From the NCBI RefSeq assembly GCF_001874145.1, contig NZ_MPCX01000003.1:1-64000 (forward strand): a stretch of DNA of 64,000 nt. The letters run 5' to 3'. Numbering within the stretch: the stretch's first letter is position 1; the number at the start of each line of letters is the position of its first letter. The position numbers and the translations under genes are program-made. The notes beneath the pieces were generated by a model that was not told where the DNA came from, searched no databases, and worked only from the letters and a program-made list of their open reading frames with translations. The DNA comes from Lacinutrix sp. MedPE-SW (GTDB lineage: Bacteria; Bacteroidota; Bacteroidia; Flavobacteriales; Flavobacteriaceae). This document shows, in pieces, positions 33,550 through 42,958 of the stretch.

Positions 33550-34733
33550 AATTCTGAATTTACTTGTTGATAAATTTTATTCTGATTTCCAATAATCTTA
33601 ATAAATCCTTTGGCGTCATCTGCTGTCCAAGCTTTATTTTCTTCACCATAGGTACTAAATGCACTAGACATTAAATCGTGATCTGAAACAATACCATCTA
33701 AAGAAAAATGATAAGGCTTTAAAGTGACCACAACATTACCAGACACCATTTTTTGTGAGCTTTGTAAAAAAGCTTCCGTATCACGCATTACAGGATCTAA
33801 GTACTGTCCTTCATGCAAATGCATTCCGTAAAAACTAGACAGATACTCTTTATGTTGTAATTGCCATTTTGTAAGCGTATGTTTTTCTAATAAATGATGT
33901 GCCTTTATGGTGATTAAAGCTGCAGCAGCTTCAAAACCAACTCTTCCTTTGGTACCAACAATAGTATCTCCAACATGAATATCTCTTCCAATAGCATATG
34001 CAGAAGCAATAGTGTTTAGGTTTTCAATATTGACTTCTGGTGCATTTTCTTGTCCGTTTAAAGCAACAAACTCCCCGTTTTTAAAGGTTAATGTCACTTT
34101 TTCTTCGCCTTCTTTTTCTAATGGAGAAGGATAGGCTTCGCTTGGCAAAGGTTTTTCAGACTTTAAAGTTTCTACACCACCAACACTAGTTCCCCAAAGT
34201 CCTTTGTTCACAGAATATTTAGATTTTTCCCAAGACATATCAACACCTTCAGATTTTAGATAATCTATCTCTTCTTCTCTAGTCAGTTTTTGATCTCTAA
34301 TAGGTGTTATAATTTTAATACCAGGAGCCAAAGTTTGAAAAATCATATCAAAACGTACCTGATCGTTTCCTGCTCCTGTACTTCCATGCGCGATATACTC
34401 TGCATCAATACTTTTAGCATATTCTATAATTTCTATGGCTTGGATAATACGTTCTGCACTTACTGATAAAGGATACGTACTATTTTTCAATACATTCCCG
34501 AAGATTAAATACTTGACTACTTTAGTATAAAAAGTAGCAACTGCATCAATGTTTTTATACGTAGAAACACCCATTTTATAGGCATTACTTTCTATTTTCT
34601 TAATCTCTTCCGCAGTGAAACCTCCTGTATTTACACTTACTGCATGTACATCATAATCTTTAGATAAACTTACTGCGCAATACGATGTATCTAAACCTCC
34701 ACTATATGCTATAACTAATTTTTTATTACTCAT
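33546..34733 (-). CDS. argG: Argininosuccinate synthase
   Basis: A 395-residue ATP-pyrophosphatase-fold enzyme that joins citrulline and aspartate. The P-loop AYSGGLDTSYCAVSL is at the start. GSTGAGNDQVRFD and YSVNKGLWGTSVGG mark substrate and ATP contacts. The length is typical. It overlaps both neighbours (8 bp with the GNAT gene, 4 bp with argC), so three genes are likely translated together. Being second in the operon, ahead of the early-pathway genes, is the usual Bacteroidota order. Confidence 0.95.
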   Translation of the reverse strand: MSNKKLVIAYSGGLDTSYCAVSLSKDYDVHAVSVNTGGFTAEEIKKIESNAYKMGVSTYKNIDAVATFYTKVVKYLIFGNVLKNSTYPLSVSAERIIQAIEIIEYAKSIDAEYIAHGSTGAGNDQVRFDMIFQTLAPGIKIITPIRDQKLTREEEIDYLKSEGVDMSWEKSKYSVNKGLWGTSVGGVETLKSEKPLPSEAYPSPLEKEGEEKVTLTFKNGEFVALNGQENAPEVNIENLNTIASAYAIGRDIHVGDTIVGTKGRVGFEAAAALITIKAHHLLEKHTLTKWQLQHKEYLSSFYGMHLHEGQYLDPVMRDTEAFLQSSQKMVSGNVVVTLKPYHFSLDGIVSDHDLMSSAFSTYGEENKAWTADDAKGFIKIIGNQNKIYQQVNSEL

Positions 34734-35349
34734 TTTTATCTTTTTTTAGAAATCTTGTTTGCTTAATGCTTTTTAATCTGGTCCACACTTTTTTATCGTA
34801 TTTGTGTTCTTCAACAGGCTTAGCCTCTTTTGATGGGTCATACAACATGCCTGTACATAAGCACATTGTTTGCTCTGTTCTGGTTAAAACGTCAAAATTC
34901 TTACAGGTTTGGCAACCGTTCCAAAAGGTTTGATCTTTAGTTAATTCTGAAAACGTAACAGGCTTATACCCTAAATCACTATTCATTTTCATAACAGCCA
35001 ATCCTGTAGTTATACTAAATACTTTAGCATTTGGATACTTGGTCCTAGAATGGTCGAAAATGACTTTCTTTATTTTTTTTGCAAGTCCTAAATTTCTAAA
35101 ATCAGGATGTACAATTAAGCCAGAGTTGGCAACAAACTTACCATGACTCCATTTTTCGATATAGCAAAAACCTGCAAATTTTTCGCCATCTAAAGCGATT
35201 ACCGCATTACCATTTTCCATTTTGGTAATTATATATTCTGGTTTACGTTTTGCAATACCTGTTCCTCTAACTTGAGCAGCGTCTGCAATAGTTTGGCAAA
35301 TAATATCTGCGTAAACACTATGTGACTTATCAGCAATAACAATTTTCAT
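34726..35349 (-). CDS. GNAT family acetyltransferase heading the arginine operon
   Basis: A 207-residue GNAT-fold protein. The acetyl-CoA loop is seen as RNLGLAKKI (residues 85-93) after the strand LIVHPDF. The C-terminal third carries four cysteines as C-x2-C (146, 149) and C-x-C (163, 165), a likely metal site not typical of GNAT enzymes. No ArgA, ArgJ or other N-acylglutamate synthase gene is present in this otherwise complete operon. This first gene is therefore the natural candidate to acylate glutamate; that is inference from position and fold. The stop overlaps the argG start by 8 bp. Its upstream region (35350-35811) should carry the operon promoter, but I could not identify it. Confidence 0.75.
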   Translation of the reverse strand: MKIVIADKSHSVYADIICQTIADAAQVRGTGIAKRKPEYIITKMENGNAVIALDGEKFAGFCYIEKWSHGKFVANSGLIVHPDFRNLGLAKKIKKVIFDHSRTKYPNAKVFSITTGLAVMKMNSDLGYKPVTFSELTKDQTFWNGCQTCKNFDVLTRTEQTMCLCTGMLYDPSKEAKPVEEHKYDKKVWTRLKSIKQTRFLKKDKNE

Positions 35350-35811
35350 TGTAATTGATTTATATAATTAAAAAATATTGATTTTGTTTTTTTGAGATTC
35401 CTGACTTTGCAGGAATAGAGAACCGGACTCACCTAAGTTCTAAAATAGACGTACACCCTTAAGGGCGTCGACGTAAAATGGGACGCACAACAATCCTGTT
35501 ATTATTTCTAATAACTGTATTTGGAAAAGTAAATATTTGTGATGTGTGGTTCAATGTTAAAAAATAAAAAACGGTTAACTAAAGTGCTTTTAAAGTAGGA
35601 GCATTAGCGACGTCGTCTGCGCGCAGGCAAACTTGAGGGTCTTTCGTTTTTATTTTGTGTTTTTAACATGGTGTAAAACTAGGCATTAAATTAATACGAC
35701 ACTGTTTTTTATTTCTTTTTTAGTGAATTTTTATGAATTCGTTAAAAAAAGCAACTCAAAATTATTTAATAATCAACTGAAAACCAGATTTCTAAAAATA
35801 TTAGTTATCAA
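35350..35811. other. Intergenic region upstream of the arginine operon, rich in small palindromes
   Basis: 462 bp without a gene between ilvA (3' end) and the arginine operon. It holds the short palindrome ATTCCTG/CAGGAAT (35397-35416) and GACG...CCCTTAAGGG..CGTC (35448-35469). It also has a GC-rich patch with CGACGTCG (35608-35615) and CTGCGCGCAG (35617-35626) that stands out against the AT-rich surroundings. The arginine-operon promoter must lie here, but no convincing boxes or ArgR-type site were recognised. No clear terminator for the ilv operon was seen. Confidence 0.5.
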
Positions 35812-37077
35812 TTAGACTAAAAATTGAAACAAATCGGGCTTATCATTTAAATAATCTCCAAAAAAATTATTCAATTTCATCTTAGTAATTAAAGGTTCTA
35901 AATCCTGTGGTGATTTCAACTCTAAACCAACCACAGCAACATCATTTTCGCGGTTTACTTTTTTTGTGTATTCAAAATGCGTAATATCATCTGATGGTCC
36001 TAAAATATCTACAACAAATTCACGTAAAGCACCTGCGCGCTGTGGAAACTTAACAATAAAATAGTGTTTTAAATTGGCATGCAATAACGCTCGTTCTTTA
36101 ATTTCTGGAGTACGCGTGATATCGTTATTGCTACCGCTTACAAGGCAAATTACATTTTTACCTTTTATTTCTTCTTTGTACTGATCTAAAGCAGCAATAC
36201 TTAGTGCTCCTGCAGGTTCTACAACAACAGCGTCTATGTTGTATAATTCTAAAATGGTTTGACAAACTTTGCCTTCGTCTACCGTAATCATAGCACTTAA
36301 ATTTTGCTGACAAATTGCAAAGTTTAAATCACCAACACGTTTTACTGCTGCGCCATCAACAAAGTTTTCGATATTTTTTAATTCGGTGTTTTGTTTTCGT
36401 CTTAAAGACGTAGACATAGATGGTGCTCCAGTAGGTTCTACTCCTATTATTTTTGTGTTTGGAGATAATAATTTGAACACTGAAGACAATCCTGCAGACA
36501 ATCCGCCACCACCAACAGGAACAAATACATAATGGATTGGATGCTGCGCTTGATCTATAATTTCTAGTCCAACGGTTGCTTGACCTTCAATAACTTTTTC
36601 GTCATTAAAAGGATGAATAAATGTTTTGTTTAATGCTTCACTTTGTTGCATTGCTGCATGATAAGCATCATCAAAAGTATCGCCAATTAATACGACTTCA
36701 ATATACTCTTCGCCAAACATTTTTACCTGTTCCACCTTTTGATTAGGTGTTGGAGAAGGCATAAAAATAGTGCCTTTTATTTTTAATAATTTACACGATA
36801 ACGCCACACCTTGTGCATGATTTCCTGCACTTGCACATACAATTCCGTTTTCAATTTCTATTTGACTTAAAGACGACATTTTATTGTAAGCGCCTCTAAT
36901 TTTATAGGAACGTACTTGCTGTAAATCCTCACGTTTAAATAGGATATTAGCGTCGAATTGCTTAGAGTAATTTCTGTTAGACATTAAAGGAGTTACAGAG
37001 GCAACTCCTTTTAATTTTTCTGCAGCAGCCTCAACAGATGCTAATGTTGGCTTGTATATTGTTGTGGTGTTTTCCAT
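35812..37077 (-). CDS. ilvA: Threonine dehydratase
   Basis: A 421-residue PLP enzyme that deaminates threonine to 2-oxobutanoate, the entry to isoleucine. The PLP lysine is in SYKIRGAYNKM, the glycine phosphate loop is PVGGGGLSAGL and the Ser/Asn contact is LVSGSNNDI. After about residue 330 comes a single ACT-like regulatory domain (KHYFIVKFPQRAGALREFV), which gives a shorter protein than the 514-residue E. coli enzyme with two such domains. Its place as the last gene of the ilv operon supports the biosynthetic role. The 41-bp gap to ilvC contains a small ATCC...GGAT palindrome. Confidence 0.93.
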   Translation of the reverse strand: MENTTTIYKPTLASVEAAAEKLKGVASVTPLMSNRNYSKQFDANILFKREDLQQVRSYKIRGAYNKMSSLSQIEIENGIVCASAGNHAQGVALSCKLLKIKGTIFMPSPTPNQKVEQVKMFGEEYIEVVLIGDTFDDAYHAAMQQSEALNKTFIHPFNDEKVIEGQATVGLEIIDQAQHPIHYVFVPVGGGGLSAGLSSVFKLLSPNTKIIGVEPTGAPSMSTSLRRKQNTELKNIENFVDGAAVKRVGDLNFAICQQNLSAMITVDEGKVCQTILELYNIDAVVVEPAGALSIAALDQYKEEIKGKNVICLVSGSNNDITRTPEIKERALLHANLKHYFIVKFPQRAGALREFVVDILGPSDDITHFEYTKKVNRENDVAVVGLELKSPQDLEPLITKMKLNNFFGDYLNDKPDLFQFLV

Positions 37078-37118
37078 GTTTTATGAGATCCCGAAATTAA
37101 TTCAGGATGACAATAGAT

Positions 37119-38621
37119 TTAAGCTAAAACTGATTCTTCTGATTTTACATCAGATTTTATAATTTTCATTGCGGTCATTGCTGCTCTTAATCGCTTACCA
37201 ACCGTTTCGATTGGATGATTTCTAATCGCATCGTTTACTGCAATTAATTCTACATTGTCCACTCCTGTTGATGCTGAAAATGGTTTGCCAATAATATCTG
37301 TATCTACGGTTTTCATGAAATCGGTTAATAAAGGTTTGCAAGCATGATCAAATAAATAGCAACCATATTCTGCAGTGTCTGAAATGACTCTGTTCATTTC
37401 AAATAATTTCTTTCTAGCAATTGTATTGGCAATTAGTGGTAATTCGTGAAGTGATTCGTAATACGCAGAATCTTCAATAATTCCTGCACTTACCATGGTT
37501 TCGTAAGCTAGCTCAACACCAGATTTTACAAATGCTACTAGTAATGTTCCATGATCAAAATATTCTTGTTCAGAAATATGATCTGTTGTTAACGTTGTTT
37601 TTTCGAATGCAGTTTCACCTGTTTCTGCTCTCCATTTTAAAAGGTTTACATCATCATTTGCCCAATCTTCCATCATGGTTTTTGAGAAGTGACCTGAGAT
37701 AATATCGTCCATATGTTTCTCGAATAAAGGACGCATGATATCTTTTAATTCTTCAGACAATTGGAATGCTTTAATTTTTGCTGGATTAGATAAACGATCC
37801 ATCATGTTTGTAATTCCTCCGTGTTTTAGGGCTTCAGTAATGGTTTCCCAACCAAACTGAATTAATTTTGCAGCATAACCTGGCTCAATACCTTCGGCTA
37901 CCATTTTATCAAACGATAAAATTGCACCTGTTTGTAACAAACCACATAATATGGTTTGCTCACCCATTAAATCACTTTTAACCTCAGCCACAAAAGACGA
38001 TTCTAAAACACCTGCACGATGACCTCCAGTTGCAGCTGCATAAGCTTTTGCTTGAGCCCAACCTTTATTTTCTGGATCATTTTCTGGGTGTACAGCAATT
38101 AATGTTGGCACACCAAAACCACGTTTATATTCTTCACGCACTTCGGTTCCTGGACATTTTGGAGCAACCATAATTACAGTAATATCTTCTCTTATTTTAG
38201 TGCCTTCTTCAACAATATTAAATCCGTGAGAATAACTTAGCGTAGCACCTTTTTTCATTAAAGGCATTACTGCTTTTACAACGTTTGTGTGTTGCTTGTC
38301 TGGTGTTAAGTTTAATACTAAATCTGCTGTAGGAATTAAATCGTCATAAGTACCTACATTAAATTCGTTATCGGTAGCATTTTTATAAGAAGTACGCTTC
38401 TCATCGATAGCTTCTTGCCTTAATGCATATGAAATATCTAAACCTGAATCACGCATGTTTAGTCCTTGATTTAAGCCTTGTGCACCACAACCAATAATTA
38501 CAATTTTTTTGCCTTTTAATGCATTAACACCATCTTCAAACTCTGAAGCATCCATGAATCTACATTTACCTAATTGATCTAATTGGTTTCTTAATGATAA
38601 TGTGTTGAAATAATTTGACAT
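37119..38621 (-). CDS. ilvC: Ketol-acid reductoisomerase, class II
   Basis: A 500-residue enzyme performing the alkyl migration and NADPH-dependent reduction of acetolactate and acetohydroxybutyrate. The Rossmann loop is [20 protein letters not shown]. The length and the sequence ([62 protein letters not shown]) put it in the long, plant/enterobacterial class II with a duplicated C-terminal domain. Most bacteria have the short class I form of about 330 residues. It lies between ilvN and ilvA in the operon with small gaps. Confidence 0.95.
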   Translation of the reverse strand: MSNYFNTLSLRNQLDQLGKCRFMDASEFEDGVNALKGKKIVIIGCGAQGLNQGLNMRDSGLDISYALRQEAIDEKRTSYKNATDNEFNVGTYDDLIPTADLVLNLTPDKQHTNVVKAVMPLMKKGATLSYSHGFNIVEEGTKIREDITVIMVAPKCPGTEVREEYKRGFGVPTLIAVHPENDPENKGWAQAKAYAAATGGHRAGVLESSFVAEVKSDLMGEQTILCGLLQTGAILSFDKMVAEGIEPGYAAKLIQFGWETITEALKHGGITNMMDRLSNPAKIKAFQLSEELKDIMRPLFEKHMDDIISGHFSKTMMEDWANDDVNLLKWRAETGETAFEKTTLTTDHISEQEYFDHGTLLVAFVKSGVELAYETMVSAGIIEDSAYYESLHELPLIANTIARKKLFEMNRVISDTAEYGCYLFDHACKPLLTDFMKTVDTDIIGKPFSASTGVDNVELIAVNDAIRNHPIETVGKRLRAAMTAMKIIKSDVKSEESVLA

Positions 38622-38643
38622 TGTCTTATATTTTAATTGTTGG

Positions 38644-39174
38644 TTATGCTTGAAAAGCTTCTAGCATTGTTGATATTTTCATTTCGTCTTTAGTAACAGC
38701 AATACGTCCTGAGCGCGTAAATTGCATGATTCCAAAAGCACTTAATTCTCTATATATTAATTCTATTTCTTCTTTACGTCCAGATTTTTCTATTACAAAA
38801 AAGTCACGATTTACAGTTACAATTCTAGCATTACTTTCTTTAATAATATTTTGAATTTGTCGTTCTTCAAACAATAAATCAGACTTCATCTTAAAGATGC
38901 AAGACTCTTGATAAATAGTACCTTCATCTGTATGAAAGTAAGCCTTAATAACTTCGACTTGTTTTTCAATTTGACCAATTATTTTTTTCATTTGGTCTTC
39001 CGTTACAATTACAACTATGGTAAATTTTGAAACACCTTCAATTTCTGAAACCGAAGAATTTATACTTTCAATATTTATATGTCTACGTTGAAATATTGCC
39101 GAAATACGATTTAATAATCCTATATTATTTTCGGTGTAAACCGAAACAGTGTATATGTTTTTTTCTGCTTCCAT
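38644..39174 (-). CDS. ilvN: Acetolactate synthase, small (regulatory) subunit
   Basis: A 176-residue regulatory partner of IlvB. The N-terminal ACT domain ([31 protein letters not shown]) matches the valine-binding part of the family. The C-terminal half (residues about 80-170) is the second domain that contacts the catalytic subunit. The length is between short (about 95) and standard (about 160-170) forms, i.e. full size. It starts 1 bp after the ilvB stop, so the subunits should be made in step. Confidence 0.93.
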   Translation of the reverse strand: MEAEKNIYTVSVYTENNIGLLNRISAIFQRRHINIESINSSVSEIEGVSKFTIVVIVTEDQMKKIIGQIEKQVEVIKAYFHTDEGTIYQESCIFKMKSDLLFEERQIQNIIKESNARIVTVNRDFFVIEKSGRKEEIELIYRELSAFGIMQFTRSGRIAVTKDEMKISTMLEAFQA

Positions 39175-39175
39175 A

Positions 39176-40909
39176 TTATTCTAATCTTACGTCTGAAACT
39201 GATGCACCTGTTGGTATCATTGGAAACACATTGTCTTCCTTTTCTACACAAACTTCTAAAAAGTATGGTCCATCTGTGTTTATCATTTTAGCGACTGCTT
39301 CCTTTAAATCTTCACGCTTAGTTACTTTTTCAGCTTCTATAAAATAGCCTTTTGCAATGGCTACAAAATCTGGATTGGTCATTTCTGTAGACGCATAACG
39401 TTTATCAAAAAATAGTTGTTGCCATTGGCGAACCATACCTAAAAACTCGTTGTTTAAAACCACAATTTTTACAGGTACTTTTTGCTGAAAAATGGTGCCC
39501 AATTCTTGAATAGTCATTTGATAACCACCATCACCAGAAATTGATATAACTTCTCGATTTGGAGCAGCCATTTTTGCTCCAATTGCAGCAGGTAAACCAA
39601 AGCCCATTGTGCCTAATCCACCAGACGTTATATTACTTCTTGTTTTATTAAAATTAGCATAACGACAGGCTATCATTTGATGTTGACCAACGTCTGTTAC
39701 AATTGCTGCATCACCTTTAGTTTGCGAATTAATTTCTTTTAAAACTTCACCCATTGTTAAACCTTCTTTTGTAGGATGAATGTCATTTTTTATTACTTTT
39801 TCATATTCAATAGCATATAAATCCTTAAAATTTTGATGCCATTCTGGATATGATTTTTCATCTAAAAGCGGAAGTAAGGCAGCTAAACTTTCTTTTGCAT
39901 CACCTAAAACTGCCACATCTGTTTTAACGTTTTTATCAATTTCGGCTGGATCAATTTCAAAATGAATCACTTTTGCCTGTTTAGCGTATGTAGATAAATT
40001 TCCGGTTACACGATCATCGAAACGCATGCCAATTGCAATTAAAAGGTCGCACTCATTAGTCAACACATTTGGCGCATAATTACCATGCATACCAACCATA
40101 CCAATATTTAAAGGATGAGATGTTGGTATTGCTCCTGCACCTAAAATGGTCCAAGCAGATGGGATTCCTGCTTTTTCAACAACCGCTTTAAATTCGGTTT
40201 CAGCCTGACCTAATGATACACCTTGTCCCCAAACAATCATTGGTTTTTTAGCCTCATTAATTAATTTTGCAGCAGCTTCAACCTCATTATGATTTAACTT
40301 TGGAATCGCGTTATAACTTCTAACTCCTTTACATTTTTTGTATTTAAAATCGAATTCTTCAAACTGAGCATCTTTTGTAATATCAATTAAAACAGGACCT
40401 GGACGCCCACTTTTAGCGATATAAAAGGCTTTAGCCATAACTTCCGGAATCTCTGACGCTTTTGTTATTTGACAATTCCACTTTGTAACTGGTGTAGAAA
40501 TACCAACAATATCTGTTTCCTGAAACGCATCACTACCTAATAAGTGCGAAGCGACCTGACCTGTAATACAAACCATTGGTGTACTATCTATTTGTGCATC
40601 TGCAATACCCGTTATTAAATTGGTTGCTCCTGGACCTGACGTTGCAATTGCGACACCAACTTTACCAGAAATACGTGCGTAACCTTGAGCCGAATGTGTT
40701 GCACCTTGCTCGTGACGTGTTAACACATGATGAATTTTATCTTGGTACTTATAAAGCTCATCATATACTGGCATAATTGCTCCTCCAGGATATCCGTAAA
40801 GAACATCTACACCTTCTGCTAACAAACATTTTATAATGGCCTCACTACCAGAGATACGCTCTGTAATTTGCGTTTTGTTTGTTTCTTTTTTTAAAGTTTT
40901 TGTATCCAT
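39176..40909 (-). CDS. ilvB: Acetolactate synthase, large (catalytic) subunit
   Basis: A 577-residue thiamine-diphosphate enzyme that makes acetolactate and acetohydroxybutyrate. The N-terminal TPP domain shows GYPGGAIMPVYDEL and the conserved activating Glu in RHEQGATHSAQGYAR. The middle FAD-type domain follows. The C-terminal TPP/Mg motif is GDGGYQMTIQELGTIFQQ...VLNN. The length is standard. It is second in the ilv operon, after ilvD with a 30-bp gap. Confidence 0.96.
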   Translation of the reverse strand: MDTKTLKKETNKTQITERISGSEAIIKCLLAEGVDVLYGYPGGAIMPVYDELYKYQDKIHHVLTRHEQGATHSAQGYARISGKVGVAIATSGPGATNLITGIADAQIDSTPMVCITGQVASHLLGSDAFQETDIVGISTPVTKWNCQITKASEIPEVMAKAFYIAKSGRPGPVLIDITKDAQFEEFDFKYKKCKGVRSYNAIPKLNHNEVEAAAKLINEAKKPMIVWGQGVSLGQAETEFKAVVEKAGIPSAWTILGAGAIPTSHPLNIGMVGMHGNYAPNVLTNECDLLIAIGMRFDDRVTGNLSTYAKQAKVIHFEIDPAEIDKNVKTDVAVLGDAKESLAALLPLLDEKSYPEWHQNFKDLYAIEYEKVIKNDIHPTKEGLTMGEVLKEINSQTKGDAAIVTDVGQHQMIACRYANFNKTRSNITSGGLGTMGFGLPAAIGAKMAAPNREVISISGDGGYQMTIQELGTIFQQKVPVKIVVLNNEFLGMVRQWQQLFFDKRYASTEMTNPDFVAIAKGYFIEAEKVTKREDLKEAVAKMINTDGPYFLEVCVEKEDNVFPMIPTGASVSDVRLE

Positions 40910-40939
40910 ATTAATCTGATTTGGATAATTATTTTTTGT

Positions 40940-42616
40940 TTAAAACTCGTCAGTTACACAACCCTTTGAAGCAGATGATACGGTTTTAGCATATTTGTAT
41001 AACACACCACGTTTAAACTTTAAATCTGGTGCTTGCCATTCCTGTCTTCTTTTTTGCAATTCTTCTTCTGTAACTTCTAAAACAATGGAGTTTGTTTCGG
41101 CATCAATGGTAATCATATCGCCATCTTTTACTAAAGCTATATTACCACCTTCTTGAGCTTCTGGAGTAATGTGCCCAACTACGAAACCGTGCGTTCCTCC
41201 AGAGAAACGACCATCTGTAATTAATGCCACATCTTTACCTAAACCTGCTCCCATAATTGCAGCAGTTGGTTTTAGCATTTCTGGCATTCCTGGTCCTCCT
41301 TTTGGACCTTCATAACGAATGACGACAACATCTCCTTTTTCAACTAATCCATCACGAATACCATCATTTGCAGCATATTCGCCTTCAAACACTTTTGCTT
41401 TACCAATAAACTTTAAACCTTCTTTTCCTGTAATTTTAGCAACAGAACCTTCCGTAGCAAGATTACCATAAAGCATTCTTAAATGACCTGATATTTTTAT
41501 TGGTTCTTCAATTGGTTTTATTACATCTTGACCTTCAGTTAAATCTTCAACATCCAATAAATTCTCTGCAATTGTTTTTCCTGTAACAGTTAAACAATCG
41601 CCATGAATTAATCCTTTTTTCAATAAATATTTTAGAACCGCAGGAATTCCGCCAACAGCGTGAACATCTTCCATTAGGTATTTTCCGCTAGGCTTTAAGT
41701 CAGCTAAAAACGGTGTATTATCGCTTATATCCTGAAAATCTTTTAAAGTGAAATCGATATCTGCTGCTCTTGCAATTGCTAAAAAGTGAAGTACCGCATT
41801 TGTAGAACCACCTAAAATAGTAACTAATCGTACTGCGTTTTCTAGAGATTTACGCGTAATAATATCTGAAGGTTTAATATCCTTTTCTAATAACACACGC
41901 ATGGCTTCTCCAGCTTTAACAGACTCTTCTTTTTTAGCATCACTTAATGCTGGGTTAGACGAGTTAAATGGTAAAGTCATCCCTAAAGCTTCAATAGCTG
42001 AAGCCATAGTATTTGCAGTATACATACCACCACAAGCTCCTGCTCCCGGACATGCTTTTTCAACTATATTTTGATATTCTGTTTCTTCCATGGTTCCAGC
42101 AACTTTGCTTCCCCAAGCTTCAAAAGCAGATACGACATCTAATTTTTTTCCGTTATGGCAACCAGAATCAATGGTGCCACCATACACTAAAATACTTGGA
42201 CGATTTAGTCTAATCATTGCCATTAATGCTCCTGGCATATTTTTATCACAACCTACTACTGTAATTAAACCATCATAACTCATAGCTTGTACTACGGTTT
42301 CCATAGAATCTGCAATAATATCTCGAGAAGGTAAAGAGTAGCGCATTCCAGGAGTTCCCATAGAAATACCATCACTTACTCCAATAGTATTGAAAATAAG
42401 CCCAACAATAGCTTCGTTTTTAGTTCCTTTTTTAGCCAATTTAGCCAAATCATTAAGGTGCATGTTGCATGGGTTACCTTCGTATCCTGTACTTGCAATA
42501 CCAATAATAGGTTTAAAAAAATCTTCTTTTGTTAGCCCAATTGCATGCAACATGGCTTGTGCTGCTGGTTGGGTTGGATCTTGAGTAACGGTTTTACTGT
42601 ATTTGTTTAATTCCAT
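40940..42616 (-). CDS. ilvD: Dihydroxy-acid dehydratase
   Basis: A 558-residue iron-sulfur dehydratase acting on the products of IlvC. The Cys-containing motifs [12 protein letters not shown] and [14 protein letters not shown], plus the early [11 protein letters not shown], carry the cluster ligands. The late [19 protein letters not shown] is also typical. It is the first gene of the operon. An imperfect inverted repeat (42624-42663) ends 7 bp before the start codon, so it lies in the leader or overlaps the promoter. Confidence 0.96.
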   Translation of the reverse strand: MELNKYSKTVTQDPTQPAAQAMLHAIGLTKEDFFKPIIGIASTGYEGNPCNMHLNDLAKLAKKGTKNEAIVGLIFNTIGVSDGISMGTPGMRYSLPSRDIIADSMETVVQAMSYDGLITVVGCDKNMPGALMAMIRLNRPSILVYGGTIDSGCHNGKKLDVVSAFEAWGSKVAGTMEETEYQNIVEKACPGAGACGGMYTANTMASAIEALGMTLPFNSSNPALSDAKKEESVKAGEAMRVLLEKDIKPSDIITRKSLENAVRLVTILGGSTNAVLHFLAIARAADIDFTLKDFQDISDNTPFLADLKPSGKYLMEDVHAVGGIPAVLKYLLKKGLIHGDCLTVTGKTIAENLLDVEDLTEGQDVIKPIEEPIKISGHLRMLYGNLATEGSVAKITGKEGLKFIGKAKVFEGEYAANDGIRDGLVEKGDVVVIRYEGPKGGPGMPEMLKPTAAIMGAGLGKDVALITDGRFSGGTHGFVVGHITPEAQEGGNIALVKDGDMITIDAETNSIVLEVTEEELQKRRQEWQAPDLKFKRGVLYKYAKTVSSASKGCVTDEF

Positions 42617-42958
42617 TGACTGGTCAAATTCTATTTAAATATTAATCTAAATTAGAAATTTGACATTGGGAAGAATTTAATAATCTATAATAGAGACTAA
42701 ATTCAGAAAAGAATAAGCGTTTTTAAATATCTGTTTTTCAGAGTGTTAACTTTTATTGTTTCTGATGTTCAAACGTTAAAAAGAAGTGTAAAAAGTTTAC
42801 GAACAATATCTTAATAATAGAAAATTTGAATGAAAAAATTGATTAGATATTTGCTGCACCTAATCTTTTCTTTAACAAAACTTTAGCCTTAATATAATTA
42901 TATATTCACTATACTAATATATTAAAATTATAAATTTGTTCTCTTTATAAATTCAAAT
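42617..42958. promoter_or_regulatory. Divergent control region between ilvD and tamB
   Basis: 342 bp without a gene. Next to ilvD is the imperfect inverted repeat TCAAATTCTA (42624-42633) / TAGAAATTTGA (42653-42663), with one bulged base, a possible operator or mRNA hairpin. Towards tamB there is a 6-bp hairpin GATTAG / CTAATC overlapping a candidate promoter (42825-42853). No leader peptide rich in Ile, Leu or Val codons, and no T-box, was recognised upstream of ilvD. Confidence 0.45.
42825..42853 (+). promoter_or_regulatory. Candidate promoter for tamB
   Basis: TTTG (42825-42828), 17 bp, then GATATTTG (42846-42853) resembles the Bacteroidota TTTG / TAnnTTTG promoter with one mismatch in the -7 box. 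It lies about 105 bp before the tamB start. Pattern match only. Confidence 0.35.

Noticed and set aside
35350-35811. ArgR operator upstream of the arginine operon
   Set aside because: Looked for the TGAAT...ATTCA type motif on both strands; nothing convincing was found.
42617-42958. Leader-peptide attenuator or T-box for the ilv operon
   Set aside because: No short open frame rich in Ile/Val/Leu codons and no T-box core sequence were seen.
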